DNA of 64,000 bases from UBA12018 sp051656605 (GCA_051656605.1 JBOGCF010000056.1:1-64000); one strand, 5' to 3'; positions 18,270 through 27,110 are shown, counted from the first letter of the stretch. Notes: generated from the sequence alone by a model not told the origin. Numbers and translations are program-made.

Positions 18270-19223
18270 ATGCTCATGAGAAATAAACTATTCAATTTCG
18301 TAAATCTTATTGCTTGCTTGTACCTTTGCTGTTCATGTACCGAACAGAAGCAACAAACGAACAAGGAACTCAAAGTAATGGCGTGGAACATTTGGCACGC
18401 CGGTCACGAAAAAGCATACCCGGAAGAGGGATGCCGCAATACGATTGATATCATCAAAACATCCGGTGCCGATGTAATCCTCATGGTAGAGACGTATGGT
18501 GCGGCTCCGATGATTGCCGATTCCCTCGGCTTTGACTACCGTTTGTTATCAAGTAATTTATGCATCTTTAGCCGTTATCCGATCACGAATACCTACACGT
18601 TTGCCGATTCGATCAGCACCTTCAACTTCGGCGGAGTAGAGATCGATGTAGAGGGAAGCAAAGTGCGCCTGTTTGATACGTGGCTTCACTACTTGCCCGA
18701 CGCGCGTTTGGTGCCGACGGATAAATCCGAGCAAGAGATTCTGGCTTGGGACGATGAAGGAAGCCGAGACGAAGAGATCGCAAAGATACTAAGTGTGCTC
18801 CGTCCTTTTATGGCGCAGACCGACTCGATACCGGTAATCATGGGCGGCGACTTCAACAGTCACTCGCATCTCGACTGGACCGAGGCAACGAAGAACATGT
18901 ATAATCACGGAGGGGCAGTGGTAAACTGGACGGTTTCTTCCCGCATCATCGATGCCGGATTCAAAGACAGTTTCCGCGAAATCAATCCCGATCCGGTTCA
19001 AAACATCGGCACCACGTGGCTTACCGATTGCGACGAAGCCAATACGCGCAGAGACAGAATCGACTTTATCTACTACAAAGGAGAGGCGATAACTCCGGTT
19101 GCGTCCGAAATCTACAATGCCGAGTTGGGCTCCGTACTTCCTTTCGAAGGAAAAGAGTTCCTGTATGCGTCGGATCACGGGTTTGTATTGACAACCTTCC
19201 AACTTAACAAACCATGTCAGTAA
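18270..19223 (+). CDS. Endonuclease/exonuclease/phosphatase (EEP) family lipoprotein
   Basis: A 317-residue secreted lipoprotein (signal with CCSC near residue 25) of the DNase I-like EEP superfamily. This fold includes sphingomyelinases, inositol-polyphosphate 5-phosphatases and nucleases that cut phosphodiester or phosphomonoester bonds with a divalent metal. The active-site set is complete: Asn40 in AWNIW, Glu74 in LMVETYG, Asp194 and Asn196 in GGDFNSHSHLDW, RDRIDFIYYKG, and Asp302-His303 in SDHG. Substrate is unknown. It overlaps the next phosphoesterase gene by 10 nt, so the two should be co-translated. A second ATG at 18276 is an alternative start. Confidence 0.9.
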   Translation: MLMRNKLFNFVNLIACLYLCCSCTEQKQQTNKELKVMAWNIWHAGHEKAYPEEGCRNTIDIIKTSGADVILMVETYGAAPMIADSLGFDYRLLSSNLCIFSRYPITNTYTFADSISTFNFGGVEIDVEGSKVRLFDTWLHYLPDARLVPTDKSEQEILAWDDEGSRDEEIAKILSVLRPFMAQTDSIPVIMGGDFNSHSHLDWTEATKNMYNHGGAVVNWTVSSRIIDAGFKDSFREINPDPVQNIGTTWLTDCDEANTRRDRIDFIYYKGEAITPVASEIYNAELGSVLPFEGKEFLYASDHGFVLTTFQLNKPCQ

Positions 19224-20152
19224 ACAGAAGAACATTTATCAAACAGCTATCCCTGTCGGTTGTCGCCTTGTCGGGAACTTCATGGATGCAGTCGTGCAGC
19301 AGCGCGAGCAAGAAGCCCCTTCGCTTTGGCGTAATCTCCGATGTACACATCGAGTTGCAAGATGATGCCGTAGAGCGACTACAGGTATTCGTAGACGAAG
19401 CATTGAAACGCGACCTCGACTTCATCATTCAGTTGGGCGACTTGTCTCACGGCAAACGAGCCGGCGAGATGGTAGAAGTGTGGAATAAGTATACCGGCAA
19501 CGGATACCATGTCTTGGGCAATCACGATATGGACAACACGACAAAGGCCGAGATTGTACGCATTCAGCAAATGCCCGATACACACTATACGTTCGACGCG
19601 GGCGGCGTGCGCCACATCGTTCTCGACTGCAACTTTGTACGCAAAGACGGAACGTGTGTCGACTATGCATACGGCAACTATTACGTAAACAGCAACGACC
19701 GCGATTTGATCTCGGATACGCAGCTCGACTGGCTTGCAAAGACATTGAGCGAAACCGACAAGCCGGTGATGATCTATTCGCATCAAGGACTTGGTTCGGC
19801 AGGGACGCCCTCGCGCCAAGCCATCCGCACCATTCTTGAAAAGCACAATGCAAACAAACCCGATGTGCCGGTGATGGCAAGCCTATGCGGGCATCATCAC
19901 ATCGACAAGTGGGAAGAGATAAACGGCATTGCTTATTACTATGTCAACAGCGCGTCGTATCTTTGGGTCGAAGGCGAACCGAAATACTCCAAAGGGAATA
20001 TGGCAGAATACGAAGACCCGTTGTTTGCGTTCGTTACGCTCGACGTCGATAAAGGCGCGTGGGATATTGAAGGCGTAACAAGCAAGTTTAAGCAACCTGC
20101 GCCACAAGAAACAGAGACCATCAAGGCCGCTATCGCTTCGCGTCAGGTTTAG
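19214..20152 (+). CDS. Calcineurin-like metallophosphoesterase with Tat/lipoprotein signal
   Basis: A 312-residue exported enzyme. The N-terminus has a twin-arginine-like RRTFIKQ and a hydrophobic stretch ending MQSC, so it is probably exported folded and lipidated. All metal-binding motifs of the family are visible: Asp43-x-His45 (SDVH), Gly-Asp76 (LGDLSHG), Asn103-His104-Asp105 (GNHD), His190 (YSHQ) and His227-229 (GHHH). These enzymes hydrolyse phosphomono- or diesters with two metal ions. It overlaps the EEP gene and precedes a second phosphoesterase, which suggests sequential cleavage of one substrate. Confidence 0.92.
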   Translation: MSVNRRTFIKQLSLSVVALSGTSWMQSCSSASKKPLRFGVISDVHIELQDDAVERLQVFVDEALKRDLDFIIQLGDLSHGKRAGEMVEVWNKYTGNGYHVLGNHDMDNTTKAEIVRIQQMPDTHYTFDAGGVRHIVLDCNFVRKDGTCVDYAYGNYYVNSNDRDLISDTQLDWLAKTLSETDKPVMIYSHQGLGSAGTPSRQAIRTILEKHNANKPDVPVMASLCGHHHIDKWEEINGIAYYYVNSASYLWVEGEPKYSKGNMAEYEDPLFAFVTLDVDKGAWDIEGVTSKFKQPAPQETETIKAAIASRQV

Positions 20153-20211
20153 CCGATGCTGCACGCAAAATCTAACGTTTGCGTCCCCTGAAATTCAACT
20201 TAACAGTAACA

Positions 20212-22725
20212 ATGAAATATTGGCATTATAGCATGAAAACAACAACATTACGCAAAGCAACTCTATTCTGCTTTGCGGCATCATTGGTAGCCTGCGCAGC
20301 TAACGCGCAAGACTACAGCGGAAAAGTGTATAACGATACCAACAAGAACGGACTGTTCGACAAGGGAGAGAAACCGCTTTCGGGCGTACTGGTAACCGAC
20401 GGATTGAATGTCGTGAAAACCGACAAAGAAGGAACCTTCTCGCTTCCCGGTCATCCGAAAGCCCGTTTTATCTATATCACGTCTCCGTCGGGCTATATGG
20501 CTCCGTCGAAACACTACATCCCCGTTTCGGAAAAGAACGATACCTACAACTTCGGATTGGTAACCTACGTGGCCGAAGACGCGAAAGGTAATCACAACTT
20601 TGTGCAAATCTCCGACACGGAGATCAGTGATCCCAATCAAGGAGACTGGGTAAAGAATCTGCACGATTACGCTGCTGCCGAAAAGGCTGCCTTTATTGTG
20701 CACACCGGCGATATCTGTTACGAGAAAGGACTAAACAGTCACATTCAAATCTTGAACAACGAATCGCTTACCTGCCCTATGTATTATTGCATCGGTAACC
20801 ACGACTTGGTAAAAGGGAAGTACGGCGAAGAACTGTTTGAGTCGCTTTACGGTCCGGTATTCTATTCGTTCGAAACGGGCAATACACACTACATCGTAAC
20901 GCCGATGTTGGGCGGCGACCATGCACCGTCGTACCGCAAAGAAGATGTGTACAAATGGATGAAAAACGATTTGGCTCACGTATCGAAAGACAAAACCGTG
21001 ATGATCTTCAACCACGATTTGCTTACACACGGCGATACCTTCGTGTACGGTATCAACGACAATGAAAAGATCAATCTGAACGAGCACAACCTCAAGGCTT
21101 GGCTCTACGGTCACTGGCATATCAACTACATTCGCAAGCAAGGCGACGTGCAAGCCATCTCCACCGCTACGGTAGATAAAGGCGGTATCGACCACTCTAC
21201 ATCGGCCTATCGCGTATTGCATGTAGACAAAAAAGGGAACGTGTCTTCGGAACTTCGCTATTCGTATCTCGACAAAAACTGCCGCATCGCATCGCCACAA
21301 AACAATGCGATCACCACGCCTTCGGCAAACGGTTCTTTGCCGCTTTCGGTAAATACTTACCACTCGCCGGCACAAACCAAGGCGGTGACATACACGGTAG
21401 AAGTAAACGGAAAGCGCATGGGCGAAAAGCAACTGACACGCAACACCGACTGGAACTGGAGCGCCGAAATTCCTGCCTCGGGCATGAAGAACGGCGACGA
21501 AGTAAAGGTGGTTGTTACGGCACAATACAACGATGGCACCACGGGTTCTGATATCAGTCGTTTCGTTTACAACGCGCAACCACAAGTGAAAGCGGTGGCA
21601 AACGGCAACTGGTGCACGTTGCTTGGCAACACGGCTATGCAGGGCAATACCAACGCGACGTTAGATCCGGCTTCGTTGCAGCAAACCTGGATCAAAAACG
21701 TTGGCGCGAATATCTTTATGACCTCTCCGCTTATCGTAGACGGTGTGGTGTATATCGCAACCATTGATGAAGACCTCAAGGGCGACGGGGCGATGATTGC
21801 GCTCGACTTCGCTACCGGCAAAGAGCTTTGGCGATACGCGACACGCAACTCCATCAAGAACAGTATCGCTTACAGCAAAGGCAACGTTTTTGCGCAAGAT
21901 GCCGAAGGAAATTTGTATGCGGTGAATGCAAAAACAGGCAAGCTTGCTTGGGAAAAGAAACTCGGTGTGGCTGCATTGCCTTGCATCGTAGAAGGACTTA
22001 CGGCCGACAACGGTATCGTGTATGCCGGAACGGGCAAAGGACTTTGTGCCGTTGAGGCGGAATCGGGCAAAGAACTGTGGGTAAACAAAGGTTGGTCGCA
22101 AGGTGAAGGAACCACCTCTACCATTAGTCTTGGCAACGGTGTCGTATTGATGGGCTCGCAATGGAACGCACTCTTTGGCAACGACCAAAAGACGGGCGAA
22201 AAGCTTTGGAGCATCTCGAAAGACGGTATGCGCTTCCGTGCTTCGTCGCCATCGGTATACAATGGCCGCATGTACGTTACGTCGGAGAAATCATTCTTTG
22301 TGGTAGATCCGCGTTCGGGCGAGGTAATCATGCGCAAGGAGATGCCTTTCAGCGTAGACGCTACCTCTTCTCCGCTTGTAACCGATAAGCTAATCATCTT
22401 CGGAACCGTGTACAACGGCCTCGTTGCGCTCGACAAAGAGACATACGAAGTGAAGTGGCAGCACAACATCGACCCTACGTTGGTGTATAGTTCTTCGTAT
22501 ACGAAAGAAAACGGACAAACGGTAGAAACGAGTCCGGTGCTTGCCGGCAACACGGTTTACTTTGCCGCATCGGATGGTTCATTGTATGGCGTAAATGCCG
22601 AAACTGGTCGTCGCGAATGGAAGTACACAACCGGCGCGCCGATGTTTGGTTCGGTAGCCGTATCGGGCAACACGCTTATGGCGGTAGACCTTTCGGGCAA
22701 CGTATATCAGTTTGCTTCTAAGTGA
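20212..22725 (+). CDS. Metallophosphoesterase fused to a PQQ-like beta-propeller
   Basis: An 837-residue exported protein. Order: signal peptide (…VACAANAQ), an N-terminal prealbumin-like module (YSGKVYNDTNKNGLFDKGEKPLSGVLV), the calcineurin-like catalytic domain (about 120-340), a C-terminal calcineurin-associated domain, then PQQ/pyrrolo-quinoline-like propeller repeats from about 450 to the end (GKELWRYATRN, TGKLAWEKKL, SGKELWVNKG, TGRREWKYTTG). Metal motifs: GD167, Asn196-His197-Asp198, His268 (FNHD), GHWH 300-303. The first motif, normally DxH, reads Asp135-Thr-Glu137. ATG codons at 20179, 20212 and 20233 are in frame; 20212 has an A-rich leader, and 20233 would also leave a complete signal peptide. 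Last gene of the locus. Confidence 0.88.
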   Translation: MKYWHYSMKTTTLRKATLFCFAASLVACAANAQDYSGKVYNDTNKNGLFDKGEKPLSGVLVTDGLNVVKTDKEGTFSLPGHPKARFIYITSPSGYMAPSKHYIPVSEKNDTYNFGLVTYVAEDAKGNHNFVQISDTEISDPNQGDWVKNLHDYAAAEKAAFIVHTGDICYEKGLNSHIQILNNESLTCPMYYCIGNHDLVKGKYGEELFESLYGPVFYSFETGNTHYIVTPMLGGDHAPSYRKEDVYKWMKNDLAHVSKDKTVMIFNHDLLTHGDTFVYGINDNEKINLNEHNLKAWLYGHWHINYIRKQGDVQAISTATVDKGGIDHSTSAYRVLHVDKKGNVSSELRYSYLDKNCRIASPQNNAITTPSANGSLPLSVNTYHSPAQTKAVTYTVEVNGKRMGEKQLTRNTDWNWSAEIPASGMKNGDEVKVVVTAQYNDGTTGSDISRFVYNAQPQVKAVANGNWCTLLGNTAMQGNTNATLDPASLQQTWIKNVGANIFMTSPLIVDGVVYIATIDEDLKGDGAMIALDFATGKELWRYATRNSIKNSIAYSKGNVFAQDAEGNLYAVNAKTGKLAWEKKLGVAALPCIVEGLTADNGIVYAGTGKGLCAVEAESGKELWVNKGWSQGEGTTSTISLGNGVVLMGSQWNALFGNDQKTGEKLWSISKDGMRFRASSPSVYNGRMYVTSEKSFFVVDPRSGEVIMRKEMPFSVDATSSPLVTDKLIIFGTVYNGLVALDKETYEVKWQHNIDPTLVYSSSYTKENGQTVETSPVLAGNTVYFAASDGSLYGVNAETGRREWKYTTGAPMFGSVAVSGNTLMAVDLSGNVYQFASK

Positions 22726-22741
22726 TCTGGAGCAAATGAGT

Positions 22742-22829
22742 TTCATTGAAACCGTAGACTGTCTTTATTGAATAAGTAAACGATTTTCATTAAATAAGCA
22801 AATGTGCTTTATTAAATAGATTTCCTCTT
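22742..22829. repeat. Four tandem degenerate repeats with 22-nt period
   Basis: Copies begin at 22742, 22764, 22786 and 22808, exactly 22 nt apart. Each starts TTYATTRAA, and the middle two continue with AATAAG then A-rich sequence. They begin 17 nt after the phosphoesterase stop codon. A two-helical-turn period suits a cooperative DNA-binding protein, but no role is shown. Confidence 0.55.
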
Positions 22830-22920
22830 TCGGGCTTATTGTATTCCGGTAGTTTTTAACAGGAATACGGGCTTTTGTGTAAAACAAAGGCATTTAGCCC
22901 GAAAGAGGTTCTTTTTTTGC
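22824..22920 (+). terminator. Branched (three-way junction) terminator-like RNA structure
   Basis: A perfect 13-bp outer stem (22824-22836 with 22896-22908) encloses two further hairpins: GTATTCC/GGAATAC (22841-22847 with 22862-22868) and an 8-bp stem at 22871-22878 with 22884-22891. A T-rich run follows (TTCTTTTTTT). It can terminate the phosphoesterase locus; the branched shape is unusual for a simple terminator and could be a small RNA 3' end. Confidence 0.6.
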
Positions 22921-23184
22921 TAGATGCTCCCAATTGGCGACCAAACAGAATCTGATAGATTGTCACCGTTTTTGCGGTTGTCGCTTACACGAAACGAAAC
23001 TGCTCGGCGGCGTTTTTCAAAACGGTTGTGAAAATGATGCCAAAAGGAATCAACGGCAAACAATTTGACCGGCTCAACTGCCCGATGCTTGCGTTCGCGC
23101 ATTCGTTGCAGGGCTACGGGGCACAGAGTGGCTTCTCGTGGAGTTGAGGGCAAAAGTTTTCAACGAAGACGTTTTTGCGTTTCA

Positions 23185-23250
23185 GTGAAGAGTGTTTACA
23201 CTCTTCGTTATAAGTGTACAAACTCTTCACGGTGAGTGAATTCATTCACC
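23185..23250. repeat. Cluster of mutually exclusive palindromes
   Basis: GAAGAGTG (23187-23194) pairs locally with CACTCTTC (23199-23206), but the overlapping GTGAAGAGT (23185-23193) can instead pair with ACTCTTCAC (23222-23230). A further 10-bp hairpin with one G-T pair spans 23231-23250. It is immediately followed by the terminator at 23276. Confidence 0.5.
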
Positions 23251-23275
23251 GCAGTGACTAAAAACACTCCTTGTG

Positions 23276-23317
23276 AAAAGGGGCTAAGCGTTTACCCAAA
23301 CGCTTAGCCCCTTTTTT
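23276..23317. terminator. Strong bidirectional intrinsic terminator
   Basis: An 18-bp perfect stem (23276-23293 with 23298-23315) with an ACCC loop and a T-run on the plus strand, A-run on the other side. This is the strongest terminator in the window and insulates the phosphoesterase locus from the propeller locus. Confidence 0.9.
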
Positions 23318-23704
23318 TAAACGGTAGGCAGCGATTGAGAAAAAGGTAAAGAGCTTTTTTTGAGAACCAAACTACGTTTTTATCCAAACCTTGCATACTT
23401 TTTCCCCGAACCATGCAAGCTTTTTGCAAAAACGGCACATCGCGGTCGTTAAAACACTATTTACCCGACCTTGAAATCCCATTTTCTCAACCCGGAAATC
23501 CGGCTCATTTCTTCAATCTAGCAGCAAAAACAACCGTTTTTTAGACAAATCATGCAAAGCAAAATAAGCCGAGCTTCCTTCTGTAGATATGCTTAGTGTA
23601 TATTTTGTGTAAATGAATATGAGTCGGAGCATGCTAATTGTTTGACTGTGTAATTATTATGTGTATAAATCTGCTGAAGAATGGTTCTCGTTTATCTTTT
23701 TTTA

Positions 23705-23712
23705 TAATTTTG
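23705..23712 (+). promoter_or_regulatory. Candidate -7 box for first propeller gene
   Basis: TAATTTTG matches TAnnTTTG and lies 62 nt upstream of the ATG at 23775. No sigma-54 type element was seen here, unlike the export operon downstream. Confidence 0.5.
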
Positions 23713-23774
23713 CAAACAAGGAATAACCTATATCTTAGAACCTTGAATTCATAATATCTTTAAATCTTTTGACC

Positions 23775-24803
23775 ATGAATATAAAATTAGGATGCAGATT
23801 AATTGCAGTGCTGTTTATGCTCAATACCTCATGCACAGTAAATGAGAAGCCGGAAACTATTAACCCTCAATATGAAGTCTTGAATGATCAAATACTGATA
23901 GCTAATCCAAGCTTTCTATTATTGAGTGGCGATTACTTATTTTTGTCAGATGCGAAATCAACAGATTCTTTAGTGCAGGTTTTCAATTCAAAAACAGGCG
24001 AGCGACTTAGCAGTCTGGGGAAGGTAGGAAATGGACCTGGGGAGTTTATGTCGTACATGCTTTTTAATGGCGGGAACGGCTCTTTTATTGCACATGATAT
24101 TAATACGTTGAAGACGGGGGTATTTCATCCTTCTGTAGAGAATGACGAAGGTCCTGCCTTTACAGATATTACTGACCAGGTGATTCCGGATTTTCTAAGT
24201 ATGCAAATTCTGCATGATGATAAGTCTCTATTTCTGAATCCCGACAATAAAGAAGCCTTGTTTCAGTTAGTTGATAAAAAGAAGAATTCGATCAAGAGGT
24301 TTGGTGATATTCCGGGCAAGGATAAAAATATACCTTTCGACAACTTTCAGCTTCAAGGTCATGTCGGTTATGATTTATATAATGGATATTTACTCTTTAA
24401 GTTTTCCTCGATTCCACAACTACGTTTATATAGAGAAACAGGGGATAGCTTTAAATTAGTTGCAGAAAAGGACTTGTCGAAGTATGAGTTTATTGAGATG
24501 GATAATATGTTGACCGTAGATTATTTGGAACCTTGTAGAGTAAAAATGGCTAGTCTAACCAAAGATTATGTTGCATTGCTTGATGATGGAAATATGACAA
24601 AGGAACAAAGACAAAGCTTTAAAAGCCCACCGGTATCAAGGAGACAAATCGTTTTATGTGATTATAAGCTTAACCCTAAAAAGATCTTGGATTTAGATAT
24701 GGATATCTATGTAATCGCATCAGATAGTAGAACAAATGATTTATACTTGATCGGAAGTAACCCGGATTACGCGATCATTAAGGTGGATTTAGACAATATG
24801 TAG
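23775..24803 (+). CDS. 6-bladed beta-propeller lipoprotein (BF3164-like), paralogue 1
   Basis: A 342-residue lipoprotein (NTSC, Cys20) of the 6-bladed beta-propeller/TolB-like family common in Bacteroides. It carries the family signature loop G-x-V-G-N-G-P-G-E-F near residue 80, after a strand reading VQVFNSKTGE. Repeats end in a last blade DSRTNDLYLIGSN. The function of the family is not established. TTG at 23769 is in frame upstream, but ATG at 23775 gives a proper signal peptide. First of five tandem paralogues; 26 nt before the next. Confidence 0.82.
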   Translation: MNIKLGCRLIAVLFMLNTSCTVNEKPETINPQYEVLNDQILIANPSFLLLSGDYLFLSDAKSTDSLVQVFNSKTGERLSSLGKVGNGPGEFMSYMLFNGGNGSFIAHDINTLKTGVFHPSVENDEGPAFTDITDQVIPDFLSMQILHDDKSLFLNPDNKEALFQLVDKKKNSIKRFGDIPGKDKNIPFDNFQLQGHVGYDLYNGYLLFKFSSIPQLRLYRETGDSFKLVAEKDLSKYEFIEMDNMLTVDYLEPCRVKMASLTKDYVALLDDGNMTKEQRQSFKSPPVSRRQIVLCDYKLNPKKILDLDMDIYVIASDSRTNDLYLIGSNPDYAIIKVDLDNM

Positions 24804-24829
24804 TATAAACGATCTAATAATGATATTTG

Positions 24830-25936
24830 ATGTATAAGAACTTTATTTTTAGTTGTTGCCTAATCCTGATGGGGTGTTATTCGTGTCGCAATATTTCTGA
24901 TAAGGATTATTTTATTGGAGATGTCGTAGAGGTTGAAATCTCAAACTATGATGAGATCAATAAGTTTGATTCCATATTGATTGAGGATGAGTTGTTTGGT
25001 CGGATTGCCGTTTACGATACACTTTTGTTTTGTTGGAATCAAAGAGTGTCACTAGGTGATTACTATTATTCTGTGTATAGTTTAAATTCCGGTCAAAAAA
25101 TAGGAGAGTTCTTTTCAAAAGGGGAAGGGCCTAATGAAACGTTAGGAGTACCTCCAATTTTTCATATCTATAACGATCAAGGAAGTCTGAAATCATTAAT
25201 TTTTGCAGTGAATAACGATCAAATATTTTTATGGAATATTTCAGCCTCATTGGATCGTAATGCATTGGTTTGTGATACTGTGTACGATTATAACTGGAGT
25301 AAGGATCAAAAATCAGCATATTTGGATATTGTATTTTTAAATACAGATACAATAATTGCTCGGCTTCCTTCTGTTTCATTAAGCTCAGATGGAGCAAAAA
25401 CGTCGATTCCTAGCTTAGAGGTAAGGACCCTTTCATCGAATCAATTGGTTCATAAATATGATTTGTTTAAGAAAACGGTATACAATGAAAACTCATCTAT
25501 TCTTCAAGAATCTTTTTTTGGAATGAATGCTAGTGTAAGACCTCAAAAGGATAAGTTAGCACTTGGCATGATCAGGTTGGGTCAATTAAATATTATTGAT
25601 ATTAAAACAGGGCAAATTAAATCAACAAGAATAAAGAATTCTGGCGATATAGCTATGTTTGCCGGCAATATGGCAGATGCAAAACATTATTATCATTCTG
25701 TAACTGCAGACGAAGACTATATTTATGCATTATGTGCGGATGAATATCTTCAGAGTATTGATGCGTCTTCTTCTTTCAATAAGCTTCATATTTTTGATTG
25801 GAATGGAGCTTTGATTAAAGCTATAAAACTACCAGTTGGAGCAAGACAATTATGTGCTGATATAACGAATGGCTTTCTTTATACATATGATGACTTGGGT
25901 AGCGTAATTTATAGATATGCCTTGTCTGTATTATGA
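24830..25936 (+). CDS. 6-bladed beta-propeller lipoprotein, paralogue 2
   Basis: A 368-residue lipoprotein (lipobox LMGC, Cys16). The family loop reads SKGEGPNETLG, aligned with the GxGPxE motif of its neighbours, after VYSLNSGQKIGEFF. It ends with a blade DITNGFLYTYDDLGSVIYRYAL. The codon use is AT-rich compared with paralogue 3. Its TGA stop overlaps the ATG of the next gene (ATGA), so the two are translationally coupled. Function unknown. Confidence 0.8.
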   Translation: MYKNFIFSCCLILMGCYSCRNISDKDYFIGDVVEVEISNYDEINKFDSILIEDELFGRIAVYDTLLFCWNQRVSLGDYYYSVYSLNSGQKIGEFFSKGEGPNETLGVPPIFHIYNDQGSLKSLIFAVNNDQIFLWNISASLDRNALVCDTVYDYNWSKDQKSAYLDIVFLNTDTIIARLPSVSLSSDGAKTSIPSLEVRTLSSNQLVHKYDLFKKTVYNENSSILQESFFGMNASVRPQKDKLALGMIRLGQLNIIDIKTGQIKSTRIKNSGDIAMFAGNMADAKHYYHSVTADEDYIYALCADEYLQSIDASSSFNKLHIFDWNGALIKAIKLPVGARQLCADITNGFLYTYDDLGSVIYRYALSVL

Positions 25937-27051
25937 AAAGGAAATCACTTGTTCTTGTGTGCGGATGTATGCTGCTTTTGGCAGTTGGTTGTAATGAGAA
26001 GAAAACAGTTTGTGAGGGAGTCTCTTTTTCGCGGGACGACTTCAAGAAGCGTGTTCTTCTGAAAGTGCCGAAGTTGATACCGTTGCAAGAAACATATAAC
26101 AATCCGCGGGCATTCTTTTTGATCGGCGATAGTTTGATCTTGGCAAATAACCAGCCCAACAACGGGCCTATGCTTGAACTATTTTCGTTGAATACGAAGC
26201 GTAGCCTTATGCAGTTTGGTAATAAAGGAGTAGGGCCGGGCGAGTTTGTTGCGTGCAATGCCGTTTCTTATTCGAGTGCGAGCCCTGAAATCTTCATTAC
26301 CGATGAGGGTACAAACACGTTTTATACGGCAAATATCGACAAGACATTGCAAGATGGAAAGTTGTGGATCGAGGGTAAATTTCAATGTGCTCCCGATGTG
26401 CACACGCGTACCTACGTTTGCCCGCTCGATAAAGATCGGTATGTCGGGTATAATATGTGGTATTTATCCGATTCGACCTATAGCAATGGTGTGCCTGAGT
26501 TTAGCGTGTATCCGACGAAGGCTTCGAATGACCAACTTACCGAGACGGCTACTCCGTTTGATAAATATCATTATTTTGTGGGGGATGTAAATGGGGGCAA
26601 CTTTATCAAGCTCCCGAATCAGACCGTATGGCTTACCGATTTTCATCAGGATAAGATCAGGATCTTTAATGATTCGATGCAGGTAGTGAAGACGATCATC
26701 GGCCCCGATCATTTCGATTTGCAATACGTAGAGAAGAAGACCAACTTTCCACTTCCTTTTATATCGTTTAGCAACGATCGCGCGATTGAAAGCTATACGT
26801 CGGCAACATATACAGACAAGCATGTTTATGTGATTTACAAGGGAATAAACGAGAAGAAGTCGGATACTCCGGTCTTCAAGCCGGTAGAGGTTTTCAAATT
26901 TGACTATGACGGAAATCCAATCACGTGCTATACGCTAGATCGTTTTGTGTATCAGATCTCGGTAGATCGCAATGAGGAATATCTCTATGCAACGGCCCGA
27001 ACTTCTCCCGACGAACCGGCGCGGTTAGTTCGATATTCTATAAAGGAATAA
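25933..27051 (+). CDS. 6-bladed beta-propeller lipoprotein, paralogue 3
   Basis: A 372-residue lipoprotein (LAVGC, Cys20). The family loop reads NKGVGPGEFVA after LFSLNTKRSLMQFG. The last blade is VDRNEEYLYATARTSPDEPARLVRY. It is visibly richer in G+C than the genes on either side, as if it came from a different source or is less decayed. Its signal-peptide end (VGCNEKKT) is the best match to the remnant at 28314-28346. Function unknown. Confidence 0.82.
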   Translation: MKRKSLVLVCGCMLLLAVGCNEKKTVCEGVSFSRDDFKKRVLLKVPKLIPLQETYNNPRAFFLIGDSLILANNQPNNGPMLELFSLNTKRSLMQFGNKGVGPGEFVACNAVSYSSASPEIFITDEGTNTFYTANIDKTLQDGKLWIEGKFQCAPDVHTRTYVCPLDKDRYVGYNMWYLSDSTYSNGVPEFSVYPTKASNDQLTETATPFDKYHYFVGDVNGGNFIKLPNQTVWLTDFHQDKIRIFNDSMQVVKTIIGPDHFDLQYVEKKTNFPLPFISFSNDRAIESYTSATYTDKHVYVIYKGINEKKSDTPVFKPVEVFKFDYDGNPITCYTLDRFVYQISVDRNEEYLYATARTSPDEPARLVRYSIKE

Positions 27052-27110
27052 GGAATGTTTCAATCGCTTATTCCATCAATTAGTAATTAAATCAGTCTAA
27101 AATAAGATAT

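Larger units (their letters stand above)
22726..23774. other. Gene-poor intergenic region rich in repeats and hairpins
   Basis: About 1 kb separates the phosphoesterase locus from the propeller genes. It holds four 22-nt-period repeats, a branched hairpin, a set of competing palindromes, one very strong terminator and a promoter box (listed separately). A short minus-strand frame at 22920-23153 (77 codons, Arg-rich) has no recognisable domain and I do not call it a gene. Two imperfect 22-nt direct repeats (CCNNACCNNGCANNCTTTTT pattern) sit at about 23383-23425. No tRNA, integrase or att-like site was seen. Confidence 0.6.

Noticed and set aside
22920..23153. 77-codon minus-strand frame, Arg-rich (MPSTPREATLCPV...)
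   Set aside because: No domain, signal or ribosome-binding context; lies in a repeat-rich gap. It may be a chance frame in a dispersed intergenic repeat, so I describe the region but call no gene.
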